A stretch of DNA of 64,000 nt from Kordiimonadales bacterium IMCC3096 (lineage in GTDB: Bacteria; Pseudomonadota; Alphaproteobacteria; Minwuiales; Minwuiaceae): positions 1,954,001 to 2,018,000 of the forward strand of contig CP018227.1 in assembly GCA_016865035.1 (NCBI GenBank), written 5' to 3'. Every line of letters starts with the position of its first letter. The stretch's first letter is position 1. The notes below the pieces were generated by a model. It ran no database searches and was not told the origin of the DNA. It saw nothing but the letters and a program-made list of their open reading frames with translations. Shown here piece by piece: positions 9,120-18,443 of the stretch. Both the position numbers and the translations under genes were made by a program.

Positions 9120-10568
9120 ATGAAACTGCTTGTCGCCTGTCTCGCCACGGAGACGAACACGTTCTCGCCGATGCTCACGGGACGACTCGCCTTTGAGGCG
9201 GGGATGGTCAGCCGGGAAGCAACGAGTGAGCCCGCGATGCTGTTCAGCGCGCCGCTTCATGAATGGCGCCGCATGGGTGAGGAGAAGGGCTGGGAAGTGG
9301 CCGAAAGCCTCTGCGCGGCGGCACAGCCTGCAGGCATCACCGTCCGGGCGGTCTATGAGGCTTTTCGTGACGAGATCCTCGCCGATATCGAAAGGCACCG
9401 GCCGGACGTCCTGTTGTTGTCGATGCATGGCGCCATGGTCGCCGACGGCTACGACGATTGCGAAGGCGACATGCTGGCCCGCGCTCGTGCCATCATGGGG
9501 CCGGACAGGGTGATCGGGATCGAACTCGACCCGCACAACCATCTCACCCAGGCGATGCTCGACAACGCCTCGCTCATCATCAGCTACAAGGAATATCCTC
9601 ACGTCGACGCGCCCGAGCGCGCGCGCGAACTGTTCATCATGGCCGCCGACGCCGCCGAGGGCAGGACACGACCGGTGATGCGGGCCCATGATTGCCGGAT
9701 GCTGACCATCATCGAGACCATGAAGGGCGCGGCAAGGGACTATGTCCAGGAAATGAAGGACGCCGAGGGGAAGGACGGAATCCTGTCCGTGTCATTGACC
9801 CATGGCTTCCCCTGGGCCGATGTCGCCGACGTCGGCACCAGGACACTGGTCATTGCCGACGGTGACGCCGACAAGGCAGCGCGCACGGCGAAGTCGTTTG
9901 CCGACAGACTCTGGGATATCCGCGAGGGGCTGCGGATGGACTACCCCGATATCCAGAAGGCGCTGGACATCGTTGCCGCCGCCAACCATGGGCCGATAGC
10001 CTTGGCCGACATGGGTGACAATGCCGGGGGCGGCGCGCCCTCGGATGCGACATTCTTCCTCCAGGAAATCCTCAAGCGCGGCATGAAGGACATCGCGCAT
10101 GGCATCTTCTGGGATCCGGTGCTGGTGACCATGTGTCAGGATGCCGGTGTCGGCGCGCGGATGCACGTGCGGCTGGGCGGGAAGATATGCAAGGAGTCCG
10201 GTGAAGCGGTGGACCTTGAAGTGACCGTGCGCGGCATCAGGGAGAACATGACCCAGAAACTGGGCGATGCCGACATGCCAATGGGGACAGGCGTCTGGCT
10301 GGACGCCGACGGCGTGCACCTGATCGTCTCGTCGATCCGGACCCAGAACTTCTCACCCTCGGTCTACACCGATCTCGGGATCGACATCACCCGGATGCGT
10401 GCCCTGATCCCGAAATCCACGAACCACTTCTATCAGAACTTCGAACGTATCAGCCCACAGGTGATCCATGTGCGCACGCCCGGCACCGTGACGCCGGACA
10501 TGACCATCATCCCCTTCACCAAGCGCGACGGGAATTTCTGGCCCAAGGTCGAGGACCCGTTCACCTGA
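9120..10568 (+). CDS. M81 family metallopeptidase (MlrC-like)
   Basis: The start at 9120 follows a good ribosome site (GAGGAAAG, 6-7 nt upstream) and gives 482 residues beginning MKLLVACLATETNTFSPM, the typical opening of MlrC/M81 proteins. The N-terminal domain carries SMHGAMVADGYDDCEGDML, PHNHLT and YKEYPHVDAPERA segments with the histidines and aspartates expected to bind zinc; the C-terminal domain includes GDNAGGGAPSDATFFLQ. The founding MlrC degrades linearised microcystin, but most homologues occur beside transporters and probably cleave other amides or small peptides. The neighbouring PhyH, amidase and TRAP genes suggest small-molecule catabolism. The real substrate is unknown. Confidence 0.9.
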   Translation: MKLLVACLATETNTFSPMLTGRLAFEAGMVSREATSEPAMLFSAPLHEWRRMGEEKGWEVAESLCAAAQPAGITVRAVYEAFRDEILADIERHRPDVLLLSMHGAMVADGYDDCEGDMLARARAIMGPDRVIGIELDPHNHLTQAMLDNASLIISYKEYPHVDAPERARELFIMAADAAEGRTRPVMRAHDCRMLTIIETMKGAARDYVQEMKDAEGKDGILSVSLTHGFPWADVADVGTRTLVIADGDADKAARTAKSFADRLWDIREGLRMDYPDIQKALDIVAAANHGPIALADMGDNAGGGAPSDATFFLQEILKRGMKDIAHGIFWDPVLVTMCQDAGVGARMHVRLGGKICKESGEAVDLEVTVRGIRENMTQKLGDADMPMGTGVWLDADGVHLIVSSIRTQNFSPSVYTDLGIDITRMRALIPKSTNHFYQNFERISPQVIHVRTPGTVTPDMTIIPFTKRDGNFWPKVEDPFT

Positions 10569-10738
10569 CGGCGATCACATTGACCTGCGCGCCCTGGAAT
10601 TCACGTCTGCAGGTTGCCCGGCTCTCCTTTCGTCCTGATCAGTCCGCCCTCTGCTCTTCGCATGATGCGCGGCCCGCGCCCTTGCGGTAGCCTTGGTCGG
10701 GGCCGAGGAGCCCGTGAACCGGACAAGGTGATGTGACC

Positions 10739-11902
10739 ATGAATGCGCCCGATACCGCTGCCCCGCTGACGGCCGAGGAACATGCGTCGGGTATGGCGGC
10801 CTATATCACGGCAGGGGAACGCCGGGCGCTGGCGCTGGGAAATCGCGGGCCGATCAGGCTGGACAGTTCGGGCGGGCTGCATCCGGACATCCTGGCGGCT
10901 TACCGGGAGCATGGCTTCTATGTCTTCCAGGATGCCATCGGGCCGGAGGAGCTTGCGGATCTGCGTGGCGACATGGAGCGGACGCTGGCCCGGGCGCCGG
11001 TGGCGCCGGACAGTGACCAGGACAGGGACGGCAATCCCGCGCTCGGCCAGGACTTCGCCCGCTCGCCCTATCGTTTCGCCCGTCCGCTCAGCGACCCCCT
11101 TGGCGGCACCAGCCGCAACAAGGGGCGACATCCGGTGAAGGTGGCGGAACCGACCCCCGCAGACGGTGCCCCCGAATGGACCATCGAGCTGCTGCACGGC
11201 AACCTGCAGCTGATGGATTCCTGCCTGCGCCTCTATGGCCATCCGGGACTGCTCGCCGCCTGCGAGGCGGTGCTGGGCGCGGACTTCGTGCCCTACAACG
11301 AGGTCGTCTTCATCAAGGAACCGGGCCTGGGTCCGTCCGTGGCCTGGCATCAGGATGGCACCACCCACTGGGATGCGCCGGACTGGGACATGGATGCGCA
11401 TGGCTTCAACTTCATGGCGCAGCTCTACCCCAGCACGCCGGGCAATGGCGTGTGGGTGCTGCCCGGCAGCCACAGGCTGGGCCGGGTCGACATCGCGGGG
11501 CTGGTTGCGGAAAGCGGCTCCGAGCGGATCGACGGGGCCGTGCCGCTGGTCTGTGACAGCGGCGATGTCATCATGACCAACCGCCAGCTCGTGCACGGGT
11601 CCTTCGCGAACTCGTCACCGGACAGGCGGGTGACGGTGAATGCCGGCTTCTTCGCCCGCGCGCGGGTGCTGGGGGTGACAACGGAGCTCTTGTCCGGCGA
11701 GGAAGTCACCTTCGACGAGGAACGCGTCAGGGAGCGCAGCCGCATGATCTCCGTCGGCATCGATGCGCGACGGCAGCGCTTTCCGGATGAGACGTCCTAC
11801 GTCTATCGCCCCGGCATCGGTCAGGAAGACCGGAACCGCTGGAGCGAGGAGGCCCGCAGGACCGTCGTCCGGGACTACAATCTGCGCGACATGTACATCT
11901 AG
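10739..11902 (+). CDS. Phytanoyl-CoA dioxygenase (PhyH) family protein
   Basis: A 387-residue Fe(II)/2-oxoglutarate-type dioxygenase. The iron triad is visible as H204-Q-D206 (AWHQDGTTHW) and H286 (LVHGSFANSS); the Arg pair near 295-296 (SPDRRVTVNAG) fits 2-oxoglutarate binding. I chose the ATG at 10739 because AAGGTGA sits 7 nt upstream; a GTG at 10733 would lie almost on the ribosome site. The family hydroxylates diverse substrates including acyl-CoAs, ectoine and natural products, so no specific reaction can be assigned. It converges on the nitronate monooxygenase gene, with a short GCCGCG/CGCGGC hairpin between them at 11931-11945. Confidence 0.87.
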   Translation: MNAPDTAAPLTAEEHASGMAAYITAGERRALALGNRGPIRLDSSGGLHPDILAAYREHGFYVFQDAIGPEELADLRGDMERTLARAPVAPDSDQDRDGNPALGQDFARSPYRFARPLSDPLGGTSRNKGRHPVKVAEPTPADGAPEWTIELLHGNLQLMDSCLRLYGHPGLLAACEAVLGADFVPYNEVVFIKEPGLGPSVAWHQDGTTHWDAPDWDMDAHGFNFMAQLYPSTPGNGVWVLPGSHRLGRVDIAGLVAESGSERIDGAVPLVCDSGDVIMTNRQLVHGSFANSSPDRRVTVNAGFFARARVLGVTTELLSGEEVTFDEERVRERSRMISVGIDARRQRFPDETSYVYRPGIGQEDRNRWSEEARRTVVRDYNLRDMYI

Positions 11903-11959
11903 AAAGGTCTGCTGTTCGGTTTCGGCACCGGCCGCGCTCCGCGGCATCCCTTCGTCCGG

Positions 11960-13072
11960 TCAGCCCAGCATCCGGTTCATGCGGTCGCGGGCGTCCAGCA
12001 GTTCGTCGATCATCTCGTAGACCACCTGTTTCACGGTCGTCTCCTCCTGCATGTCGCCGACAAGCTGGCCCACCGGGTAGGTCAGGAAGTCGTGCGCACG
12101 GACCCGCTCCACACGGGTGCGGCCTTCCTGCCACCAGAGATAGTTCTGCAGCGGCGCGGGCAGGGGGGGCGGTGCCGAATCCGCGTCATAGGCGCGGGTG
12201 AAGGCATTGTTCAGGGTCCGGCAGGGCTTACCGGTGACAGTCCGTGTCCAGACGGAATCGCTTGCTTCCGCATCGAACATCTTCTGCTTGATCTCGGGCG
12301 TGACCTCGCTCTGTACGGTCTTGAGCCAGACAGAGCCTGTCCAGACACCTTCACAGCCCAGCGCCAGCGCGGCGGCAACCTGGCGTCCCCGGCCCACGCC
12401 CCCGGCGCCAAGCACGGGCAGCGGCGCCACGGCATCGACGATGCTCGGCCAGAGGATCATGGAGGTCACGTCGCCGGTGTGGCCGCCCGCTTCGTTGCCC
12501 ACGGCGACGACGAAATCGCACCCGGCGTCCTTGTGCTTCAGCGCATGACGCGGCTTGCCTGCCAGTGCGCCAAGCCTGATGCCCCTGGACTTCGCCTGCG
12601 CCACCAGCTCAGGCGGGGGTGAACCGAGGGCATTGACGATCACCTTGATCGGATGCCGCATGGCGACCTCCAGAAGCTCCAGTCCCTCCCGCGGTGTGAA
12701 ATTGATGCCCTGGAGGATCTCCCGCTTGATGGCCATCTCGTCGGCCTCGGGCAGTCTTGGCACCCCGGCCTTGTCGAGCATGTCGCGAACGAACTCGACA
12801 TGGTCCTGCGGCAGCAGGTCATCCAGATCGAGCTTGCTGCCACCCGTATCGTCGAGGCGGGCGGGCATCAGGACATCCACGCCATAGGGGCGCCCGTCGA
12901 TGTGGCTGTCGATCCAGTCGAGTTCCGCCTCCAGACGTTCCGGATTCTGGCGCGCCAGACCCAGAATGCCCATGCCCCCCGCTTTCGACACTTCCACGAC
13001 GACGTCGCGGCAGTGGGAAAAGGCGAAGATCGGCACATCGATCCCGAACATCTCACAGAGACTGTTGTTCAT
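11960..13072 (-). CDS. Nitronate monooxygenase / 2-nitropropane dioxygenase family flavoprotein
   Basis: A 370-residue TIM-barrel FMN protein. The N-terminus FGIDVPIFAFSHCRDVVVEVSKAGGMG is a variant of the NMO opening (usually PIxQAPM), and the phosphate-binding region reads VVAVGNEAGGHTGDV and VLGAGGVGRGRQVAAALALGCEGVWTGS. The characteristic AGGHxG motif is therefore present. Nitronate monooxygenases oxidise alkyl nitronates such as propionate-3-nitronate, but close homologues include enoyl reductases and uncharacterised flavoproteins. A GGGGAGGGA ribosome site precedes the ATG. It is divergent from the TetR gene. Confidence 0.85.
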   Translation of the reverse strand: MNNSLCEMFGIDVPIFAFSHCRDVVVEVSKAGGMGILGLARQNPERLEAELDWIDSHIDGRPYGVDVLMPARLDDTGGSKLDLDDLLPQDHVEFVRDMLDKAGVPRLPEADEMAIKREILQGINFTPREGLELLEVAMRHPIKVIVNALGSPPPELVAQAKSRGIRLGALAGKPRHALKHKDAGCDFVVAVGNEAGGHTGDVTSMILWPSIVDAVAPLPVLGAGGVGRGRQVAAALALGCEGVWTGSVWLKTVQSEVTPEIKQKMFDAEASDSVWTRTVTGKPCRTLNNAFTRAYDADSAPPPLPAPLQNYLWWQEGRTRVERVRAHDFLTYPVGQLVGDMQEETTVKQVVYEMIDELLDARDRMNRMLG

Positions 13073-13268
13073 CCGAATCCCTCCCCGGTTTCAGAACGTC
13101 CGCGCGAAAGTCCGGAACAGCCGGTCTGCGGCGCGTGACCCAGATTCGCCCGTGTGCCCGGCCGGGTCAAACGCCAGGGGGCCGGCACATGCGTGAAGCT
13201 GCATCATGGACGCCCCGCCGGTCTCGCCGCATTATCGCGGCCACAGGATCGCAGGGGAGACATCAGAG

Positions 13269-13916
13269 GTGGCAAGGGCAACCCGGGCACGCAATCCCGA
13301 ACAGACGCGGAGTGCGTTGCTGGAGGCGGCGGCGAACGAGTTCGCGCAGTACGGCTTCGATGGCGCGCGTGTCGAGCGGATCGTCAAGGCCGCCGGGTGC
13401 AACATGCGGATGCTGTACCACTACTTCCAGAGCAAGGAGAACCTGTACCTGGAGGTGCTGGAGGGGGTCTACAGCGACATCCGGCAGCGTGAACAGGGGC
13501 TGGATCTCGAATCGCTGCCACCCCTCAGTGCCATCAGGCGGCTGACGCGGTTCACCTGGGACCATATCTCCACCAACCGGCTGTTCATCGACATCGGTCG
13601 CAACGAGAACCTGGTCGGCGGCCGCTTCATCAGCCAGTCGAAGACGATCAGTGAAATGTCATCTCCGCTGATCCGCCAGATCGCCGATGTCATCGCCCGG
13701 GGGCGGGAGAGCAAGGTGTTCCGCCATGATGTCGATGCCCTGCAGCTCTATATCTCGATCGTGGCGTTGAGCGCGCACCATATGGGCAACGTCCATACGC
13801 TCTCCGCCGTGTTCCAGACCGACCTGAGCAGTCCCGACTGGATCGCCGAACGGCGCAAGCATGTGGAGGTGATGGTGCTGCGCATGCTGGGCGTGGATGG
13901 TGACGGCATATCCTGA
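13269..13916 (+). CDS. TetR/AcrR family transcriptional regulator
   Basis: About 215 residues from the GTG at 13269, which has AGGGGAGA 8 nt upstream and gives the usual short lead-in to the helix-turn-helix (RSALLEAAANEFAQYGFDGARVERIVKAAGCNMRMLYHYFQSKENLY). An ATG at 13206 would add 21 non-conserved residues and lacks a good ribosome site. The C-terminal half is a helical ligand/dimer domain. It is convergent with the amidase gene (8 nt between stops) and divergent from the nitronate monooxygenase. The perfect palindrome at 15235-15256, between amidase and TRAP genes, has the size and symmetry of a TetR operator, so this protein probably represses uptake and amidase genes; that is inference. 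Confidence 0.9.
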   Translation: MARATRARNPEQTRSALLEAAANEFAQYGFDGARVERIVKAAGCNMRMLYHYFQSKENLYLEVLEGVYSDIRQREQGLDLESLPPLSAIRRLTRFTWDHISTNRLFIDIGRNENLVGGRFISQSKTISEMSSPLIRQIADVIARGRESKVFRHDVDALQLYISIVALSAHHMGNVHTLSAVFQTDLSSPDWIAERRKHVEVMVLRMLGVDGDGIS

Positions 13917-13924
13917 GTCTGCGG

Positions 13925-15175
13925 TCAGGACCGCAGGGGCAGGCAGGTTGGTGCAGCCATGGCGGGAAGGGCTGCCGAGATCCTGAGCGCGGCACTGACC
14001 AGGAATCCGTCCTGGCCAGGTGCAGCAGACAGCAGGATTCCCAGTGGCATGCCGTCGGCATCCAGCCCGGCCGGCAGGGAGACCAGCGGTCCCCCCAGTG
14101 CGGTCCAGGGCGTCAGGTAGGATTGGTCGCCGGTGGTGGCGAGCCCCCTCGGCGCCGCATCCGGCACCGGACAGGACAGCAGGACGTCGAAGCCGGACAG
14201 TGTCGGCCAGAATGCCGCCCGTGCCTGCGCGATCCAGTTCATGGCCTCGTCGCGCACACTGTCGCAGATCAGGGCACCATCGGCGAGGGCGTTCCTGAAA
14301 CGGGGTTGCAGGAATTCTTCCTTCCCCTGCACCACGTGCGTGAGGTTCCGCGCCATCTCGTGCAGCATCACGGTCCGGTGCCTGTCGATCATGTCGGGAA
14401 AGGACACCGGGCATTCCACCCGCGTGACCCCATGCCCCTGTTCGCCGAGCACGCGCGCGACGTCGGACATGACCTGGCGCATCCCGGGGCCGGGTGACTG
14501 CTCCGGCACATTCAGCAATCCGATGCTCAGGGGCCGGTCGGTCGCGGGGGCCGTGGGAATGGCGAAGTCCGCGGCAAGCACGCTGAACACCCTGCGAAGC
14601 CAGCCGGGGGTGGCGGCGATGACACCAATGGCATCGAAACTGTGCGACAGCGGGGCCATACCGGTCTGCGGCAGCACACCCAGGCCCGGCTTGTAGGAGA
14701 GCGCGCCACAGTATGTTGCCGGACGGCAGAGCGAGCCGGCCGTCTGCGTGCCGAGGGCGAAAGGCACGACACGCGCGCCGACCACCGCACCGGAGCCGCT
14801 GCTCGACCCGCCGGGACTCCTTTCCGGATCAAAGGGGTTTCGGGTCGTGGTCGGGTCGATGAAAGCGAATTCCGTGCTTCGTGTCTTGCCGACCGGCACG
14901 GCACCGCTGGCGCGCAAGGCCCTGACGACGGGCGCGTCGGCGACTGCCGGTTCCGCATCGGCAAAGGCATTGCTGCCGAACCGCGTTGGCTGTCCCCTGA
15001 CGTCGATGACATCCTTGACACCGAAAGGCACGCCCGCGAGTGGGCCGTCGGCATGACCGCCCTGCTGCAGGTCCGCGGGCGCTTCCCTGTGCGCCCAGGC
15101 ATCCAGCGCAGGTTCCCAGCGTGCTGCTGCGGCGAGATACCTGCTCAGATCGAAACCGTCCGGTGCTTCTGACAT
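13925..15175 (-). CDS. Amidase signature family hydrolase
   Basis: A 416-residue amidase-signature enzyme. The Ser-cisSer-Lys triad is visible: Lys in GVPFGVKDVIDV, the glycine/serine-rich GGSSSGSGAVVGARVVPFAL stretch and the nucleophile region TQTAGSLCRPATYCG. I chose ATG 15175; the frame continues to a TTG at 15199. The C-terminal part contains PAGLDADGMPLGI typical of the fold. Such enzymes hydrolyse linear amides, ureido acids or carbamates. Its position next to the TRAP transporter and its shared upstream region with a candidate operator suggest that the TRAP system imports its substrate. Confidence 0.88.
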   Translation of the reverse strand: MSEAPDGFDLSRYLAAAARWEPALDAWAHREAPADLQQGGHADGPLAGVPFGVKDVIDVRGQPTRFGSNAFADAEPAVADAPVVRALRASGAVPVGKTRSTEFAFIDPTTTRNPFDPERSPGGSSSGSGAVVGARVVPFALGTQTAGSLCRPATYCGALSYKPGLGVLPQTGMAPLSHSFDAIGVIAATPGWLRRVFSVLAADFAIPTAPATDRPLSIGLLNVPEQSPGPGMRQVMSDVARVLGEQGHGVTRVECPVSFPDMIDRHRTVMLHEMARNLTHVVQGKEEFLQPRFRNALADGALICDSVRDEAMNWIAQARAAFWPTLSGFDVLLSCPVPDAAPRGLATTGDQSYLTPWTALGGPLVSLPAGLDADGMPLGILLSAAPGQDGFLVSAALRISAALPAMAAPTCLPLRS

Positions 15176-15234
15176 CGATGATCCAACGCCTCTGGTCAAT
15201 TGTGGCCGTGCCGGAAACTGGCACGCTTCTCGCG

Positions 15235-15256
15235 AGTAAGTAATAAGTTACTTACT
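15235..15256. promoter_or_regulatory. Candidate TetR operator between amidase and TRAP operon
   Basis: A perfect inverted repeat: AGTAAGTAA (15235-15243), four bases, TTACTTACT (15248-15256). It is AT-rich in GC-rich surroundings, 60 nt upstream of the amidase ATG and 106 nt upstream of the TRAP binding-protein ATG. Length, symmetry and the nearby TetR gene support an operator controlling both directions. Confidence 0.6.
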
Positions 15257-15361
15257 AAAAGGCCCGACACAAGCATTTTCTGGGCAATAATGCTCAAAAA
15301 ATGACCAAGGGAAAATCGAGTGCCCGTAATTTGGGCATATGATGCAAGCAAGGAGGGTTGA

Positions 15362-16408
15362 ATGCTTCACGTTGCACGGAATCTACTGGAGACGTCACTC
15401 GGCAGATGTGCGGATCTCGCGGGATCGAACAGGGTGCGCGCGCTGGCCGTTGCCGCCGTTACCGGTCTTGCCGCGCTGCAGCCGGTGAACGCTGCTGAAC
15501 TGAAGATCCTGTCGAGCTTCAACTCGACGCAGAAGCCGACATATGCCGTGCTGGAACAGTACATCAAGAATGTCGGGGCGATTGGCGGTGACACGGTCAC
15601 CTTCAGGATCAGTGGCCCGGAAGTCGTACCGATCTTCGAACAGCTGCAGCCGGTGTCGTCCGGGGTGTTCGACGCGCTCTATACCCACCCGGTGTTTCAC
15701 GCCGGTGAAGGCGGTCTGGCGCTGACGGTCGATGCCATCGACGTCGATCCCATCGCGCGGCGGGAGTCGGGTGTGTGGAGCTACGTTGATGAGTTCTACC
15801 AGAAGAAGCACGGTCTGAAGATGGTGGCGATGATGTCCGTCAGCATGTACGGCTATCACCTCTTCACCAAGGAGCCGCTGTCCGATGCCGGTGATCTGAG
15901 CGGACGCAAGGTGCGGGGAACCCCGACCTACCATGGTGTGATCCGCGCCCTGGGTGCCGAGCCGGTGGTCCTGCCCGGATCCCAGATCTACTCCGCGCTG
16001 CAGAAGGGGATCGTCGAAGGTGCCGGGTGGCCCGCCGCCGGCATGGTCTCGATGAAGCACTATGAAGTCGCGAACTACCGTCTCCGTCCGACTTTCGGCG
16101 CGGCGACCCAGCCGGTCTTCATCAATCTGGACAAGTGGAACAGCCTGACGGACGAGGAGAAGTCCGTACTGCTCGAAGCCGGTGAGCTGACCGAACTGCA
16201 GATGCCCTGGATCGGCAACCGGATCCAGGAGGAAGAGGATGCGAAGCTCGACGAACTGGGCGTCAAGGTCGAGCAGCTGAGCCCGGCGATGGCGGAGAAG
16301 GTGCAGAGCGCCTTCATCTCCAGCATCTGGGAACTTGGCAACGGCTGCTGCGGCGACGCGGCGTCAGAGCTGCGGGCGATCGCGCTCAAGGCCGGATTGA
16401 CGGAGTGA
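15362..16408 (+). CDS. dctP: TRAP transporter substrate-binding protein (DctP family)
   Basis: A 348-residue periplasmic binding protein of a tripartite ATP-independent transporter. AGGAGG sits 5 nt before the ATG. An unusually long N-terminal region (about 35 residues) precedes the hydrophobic signal core ALAVAAVTGLAALQPVNA. The family body is clear: DALYTHPVFHAG, LSGRKVRGTPTYHGVIRALGAEPV and PGSQIYSALQKGIVEGAGWPA, where the Arg in KVRGT is the usual carboxylate-binding arginine. It probably binds an organic acid; adjacent amidase, thiolase and SDR suggest that the imported compound is broken down locally. It is first in the operon with the two membrane subunits. Confidence 0.92.
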   Translation: MLHVARNLLETSLGRCADLAGSNRVRALAVAAVTGLAALQPVNAAELKILSSFNSTQKPTYAVLEQYIKNVGAIGGDTVTFRISGPEVVPIFEQLQPVSSGVFDALYTHPVFHAGEGGLALTVDAIDVDPIARRESGVWSYVDEFYQKKHGLKMVAMMSVSMYGYHLFTKEPLSDAGDLSGRKVRGTPTYHGVIRALGAEPVVLPGSQIYSALQKGIVEGAGWPAAGMVSMKHYEVANYRLRPTFGAATQPVFINLDKWNSLTDEEKSVLLEAGELTELQMPWIGNRIQEEEDAKLDELGVKVEQLSPAMAEKVQSAFISSIWELGNGCCGDAASELRAIALKAGLTE

Positions 16409-16454
16409 TGGCCAGCCTGTGTGATCTTCTGCAGCCAGGGGGTTGCGCACGGCG

Positions 16455-16991
16455 ATGAGGCAATTGCTACAGCATCTGTGGTCGGCGGCGCGTTGGGGCC
16501 TCTGGTTCCTGCGCGCCGTCGGCTACAATGTTTCCAGGCTGGCCCTGGCGGGCATCGTTGTTGCCTTCGCCCTGGAAGTGGTCAGCCGTTACCTGTTCAA
16601 CGCCCCCACGTCCTGGTCTTCCGACCTGGTTTCCTACCTGCTGTGCGTCGTTGTCTTCACGATGATGCCGCACGTCACCGCCAGCGGCAGCCAGGTCGCT
16701 GTCACCGTCATGGTCGACGCGCTGCCGGATCGCTACAGACAGACCATGATGCGCCTGATCTACCTGCTCGGGTTTCTCGCCTGCGCCGCGATGGCCTGGT
16801 TCGCGGGCGGTGAAACGATGCGGCAGATCGTTCGCGAGATCCAGATGCTGGCCATCCACCCGATTCCGAAATGGTGGGTTTCGGTCTGGATCGGCATCGG
16901 TTTCGGGCTCTCGTCGCTGGAATACCTGCGTCTCGCATGCAGCCGGGACGCGGCCCCCGACCGGTCCTCGGTCCCTCCGGCGGAGATATAG
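16455..16991 (+). CDS. dctQ: TRAP transporter small permease subunit (DctQ family)
   Basis: A four-helix membrane protein of about 178 residues. Hydrophobic segments include LALAGIVVAFALEVVSRYLF, SYLLCVVVFTMMPHVTASG, MRLIYLLGFLACAAMAWFAG and SVWIGIGFGLSSLEYLRLA. The small subunit helps the binding protein dock onto the large permease. I used ATG 16455; a TTG at 16443 is in frame but abuts the AGGGGG ribosome site. It lies 46 nt after dctP and 2 nt before dctM. Confidence 0.9.
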   Translation: MRQLLQHLWSAARWGLWFLRAVGYNVSRLALAGIVVAFALEVVSRYLFNAPTSWSSDLVSYLLCVVVFTMMPHVTASGSQVAVTVMVDALPDRYRQTMMRLIYLLGFLACAAMAWFAGGETMRQIVREIQMLAIHPIPKWWVSVWIGIGFGLSSLEYLRLACSRDAAPDRSSVPPAEI

Positions 16992-16993
16992 AG

Positions 16994-18304
16994 ATGGAAT
17001 GGTGGGTCACATTGCTGATCGCAGGCGCAGTCCTGCTCGGCCTCTTCTTCTCCGGCGTACCGATCTTTCTGGCCTTCCTCATCATCAACGTCGGCGGTGT
17101 GATCGCGTTCCTCGGGCCGAACGCCTTCAGCATGATCGTCAACTCGGTGTTCGACACGACGACGACCGCCACGCTGACGGCGATCCCGCTGTTCGTGCTG
17201 ATGGGGGAAATCCTGTTCCGCTCCGGATCGACCGCCGTGCTGTTCGATGCGGTCGACAGCCTGATCGGCAGGGTGCGGGGGCGGCAGTACGTCCTTGCCA
17301 TGTCGCTGGCGACGATCTTCGGAGCGCTGTCCGGGTCCAACATGGCGGTGGCGGCAATGATGGGGCGCACCGTCTATCCGGTCATGGCGGCGCGGGGCTA
17401 TGATTCCAAGCTCTCCATCGGGGTCATCCTCGCCGGTTCCAGCCTGGCACCGATCATTCCGCCGAGCGTGCTCGCCATCATCATCGCGACGCTGGCCAAT
17501 GTCTCGGTGGCCGGCTTGCTGGTCGCGGGCCTGCTGCCGGGCCTGATGATCTCCATCCTCTGCCTTGGCTATGCCCTGATTCGCTGCGCCTTCAACCCGT
17601 CGCTGGCACCCAGTGCCAGCCGGGATGACGGCACCGGCGCGCCGGCGGAAAGCGCCCTGCGCCAGATCCTGAAATGCACACCGTTCCTGATCATCATCGC
17701 ATCCGTCATGGGCTTCATCCTGACCGGTGTCGCGACCCCGTCCGAATCGGCCGCGACGGGTGTCGTCGGCTCGCTCGTCACGGCGGCGATCTTCCGCAAG
17801 CTGTCCTTGCGGATGATCTGGGAAAGTCTCGGCCAGGCCGCGAGCATCGCCAGCATGATCCTGATCATCATGGCGACATCGACCATGTTCTCGCAGTTGC
17901 TGGCCTTCAGCGGCGCGACAGGCCAACTGGCGTCGATGGTGCTCGATTCCCAGCTGTCCCCCGCCCTGATCCTGATCCTGATGATGGCCATCGTCTTCGT
18001 GTTCTGCATGTTCATCGACCAGGTCGCGCTGATGCTGGTCGTGATCCCGATCTACCTGCCTGTGGTCGAGGCCCTGCAGTTCGATCCGATCTGGTTCTGG
18101 CTGCTGATGCTGCTGAACGTGGTCATCGGCGGGATCACGCCCCCGTTCGGCTATGCCATGTTCGCCTTCAAGGGGGTGGTGCCGGACGTGGATCTGCGCG
18201 ACATCTTCCGGGCAAGCTTTCCGATTGTCGGCCTGTTCATCCTGGCGATGGTGATCGTCTACTGGATACCCGCCATCGCCACGTTCCTGCCGGAGATGCT
18301 CTAG
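16994..18304 (+). CDS. dctM: TRAP transporter large permease subunit (DctM family)
   Basis: A 436-residue polytopic protein with about 12 membrane segments, starting MEWWVTLLIAGAVLLGLFFSG with GGAG just upstream. Family features include the SGVPIFLAFL segment, ALSGSNMAVAAMMGRTVYPVM, SLAPIIPPSVLAIIIATLANV and the GGITPPFGYAMFAFKGVVP region late in the protein. It forms the Na+-coupled translocation channel of the TRAP system with dctP and dctQ. The operon appears to end here. Confidence 0.93.
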   Translation: MEWWVTLLIAGAVLLGLFFSGVPIFLAFLIINVGGVIAFLGPNAFSMIVNSVFDTTTTATLTAIPLFVLMGEILFRSGSTAVLFDAVDSLIGRVRGRQYVLAMSLATIFGALSGSNMAVAAMMGRTVYPVMAARGYDSKLSIGVILAGSSLAPIIPPSVLAIIIATLANVSVAGLLVAGLLPGLMISILCLGYALIRCAFNPSLAPSASRDDGTGAPAESALRQILKCTPFLIIIASVMGFILTGVATPSESAATGVVGSLVTAAIFRKLSLRMIWESLGQAASIASMILIIMATSTMFSQLLAFSGATGQLASMVLDSQLSPALILILMMAIVFVFCMFIDQVALMLVVIPIYLPVVEALQFDPIWFWLLMLLNVVIGGITPPFGYAMFAFKGVVPDVDLRDIFRASFPIVGLFILAMVIVYWIPAIATFLPEML

Positions 18305-18443
18305 ATCGGTTCATCGGATGATGGGCAGCACCTGCCCTTGCCTCCGCCCCGGCCACCGCCCATGCGCAATCCCGTGGTGTACCGGTTGCACCCGCGCGCT
18401 AATGTGGCCCCAGACGGAATTCCATTTGCCGGGGAGCAAGAGC

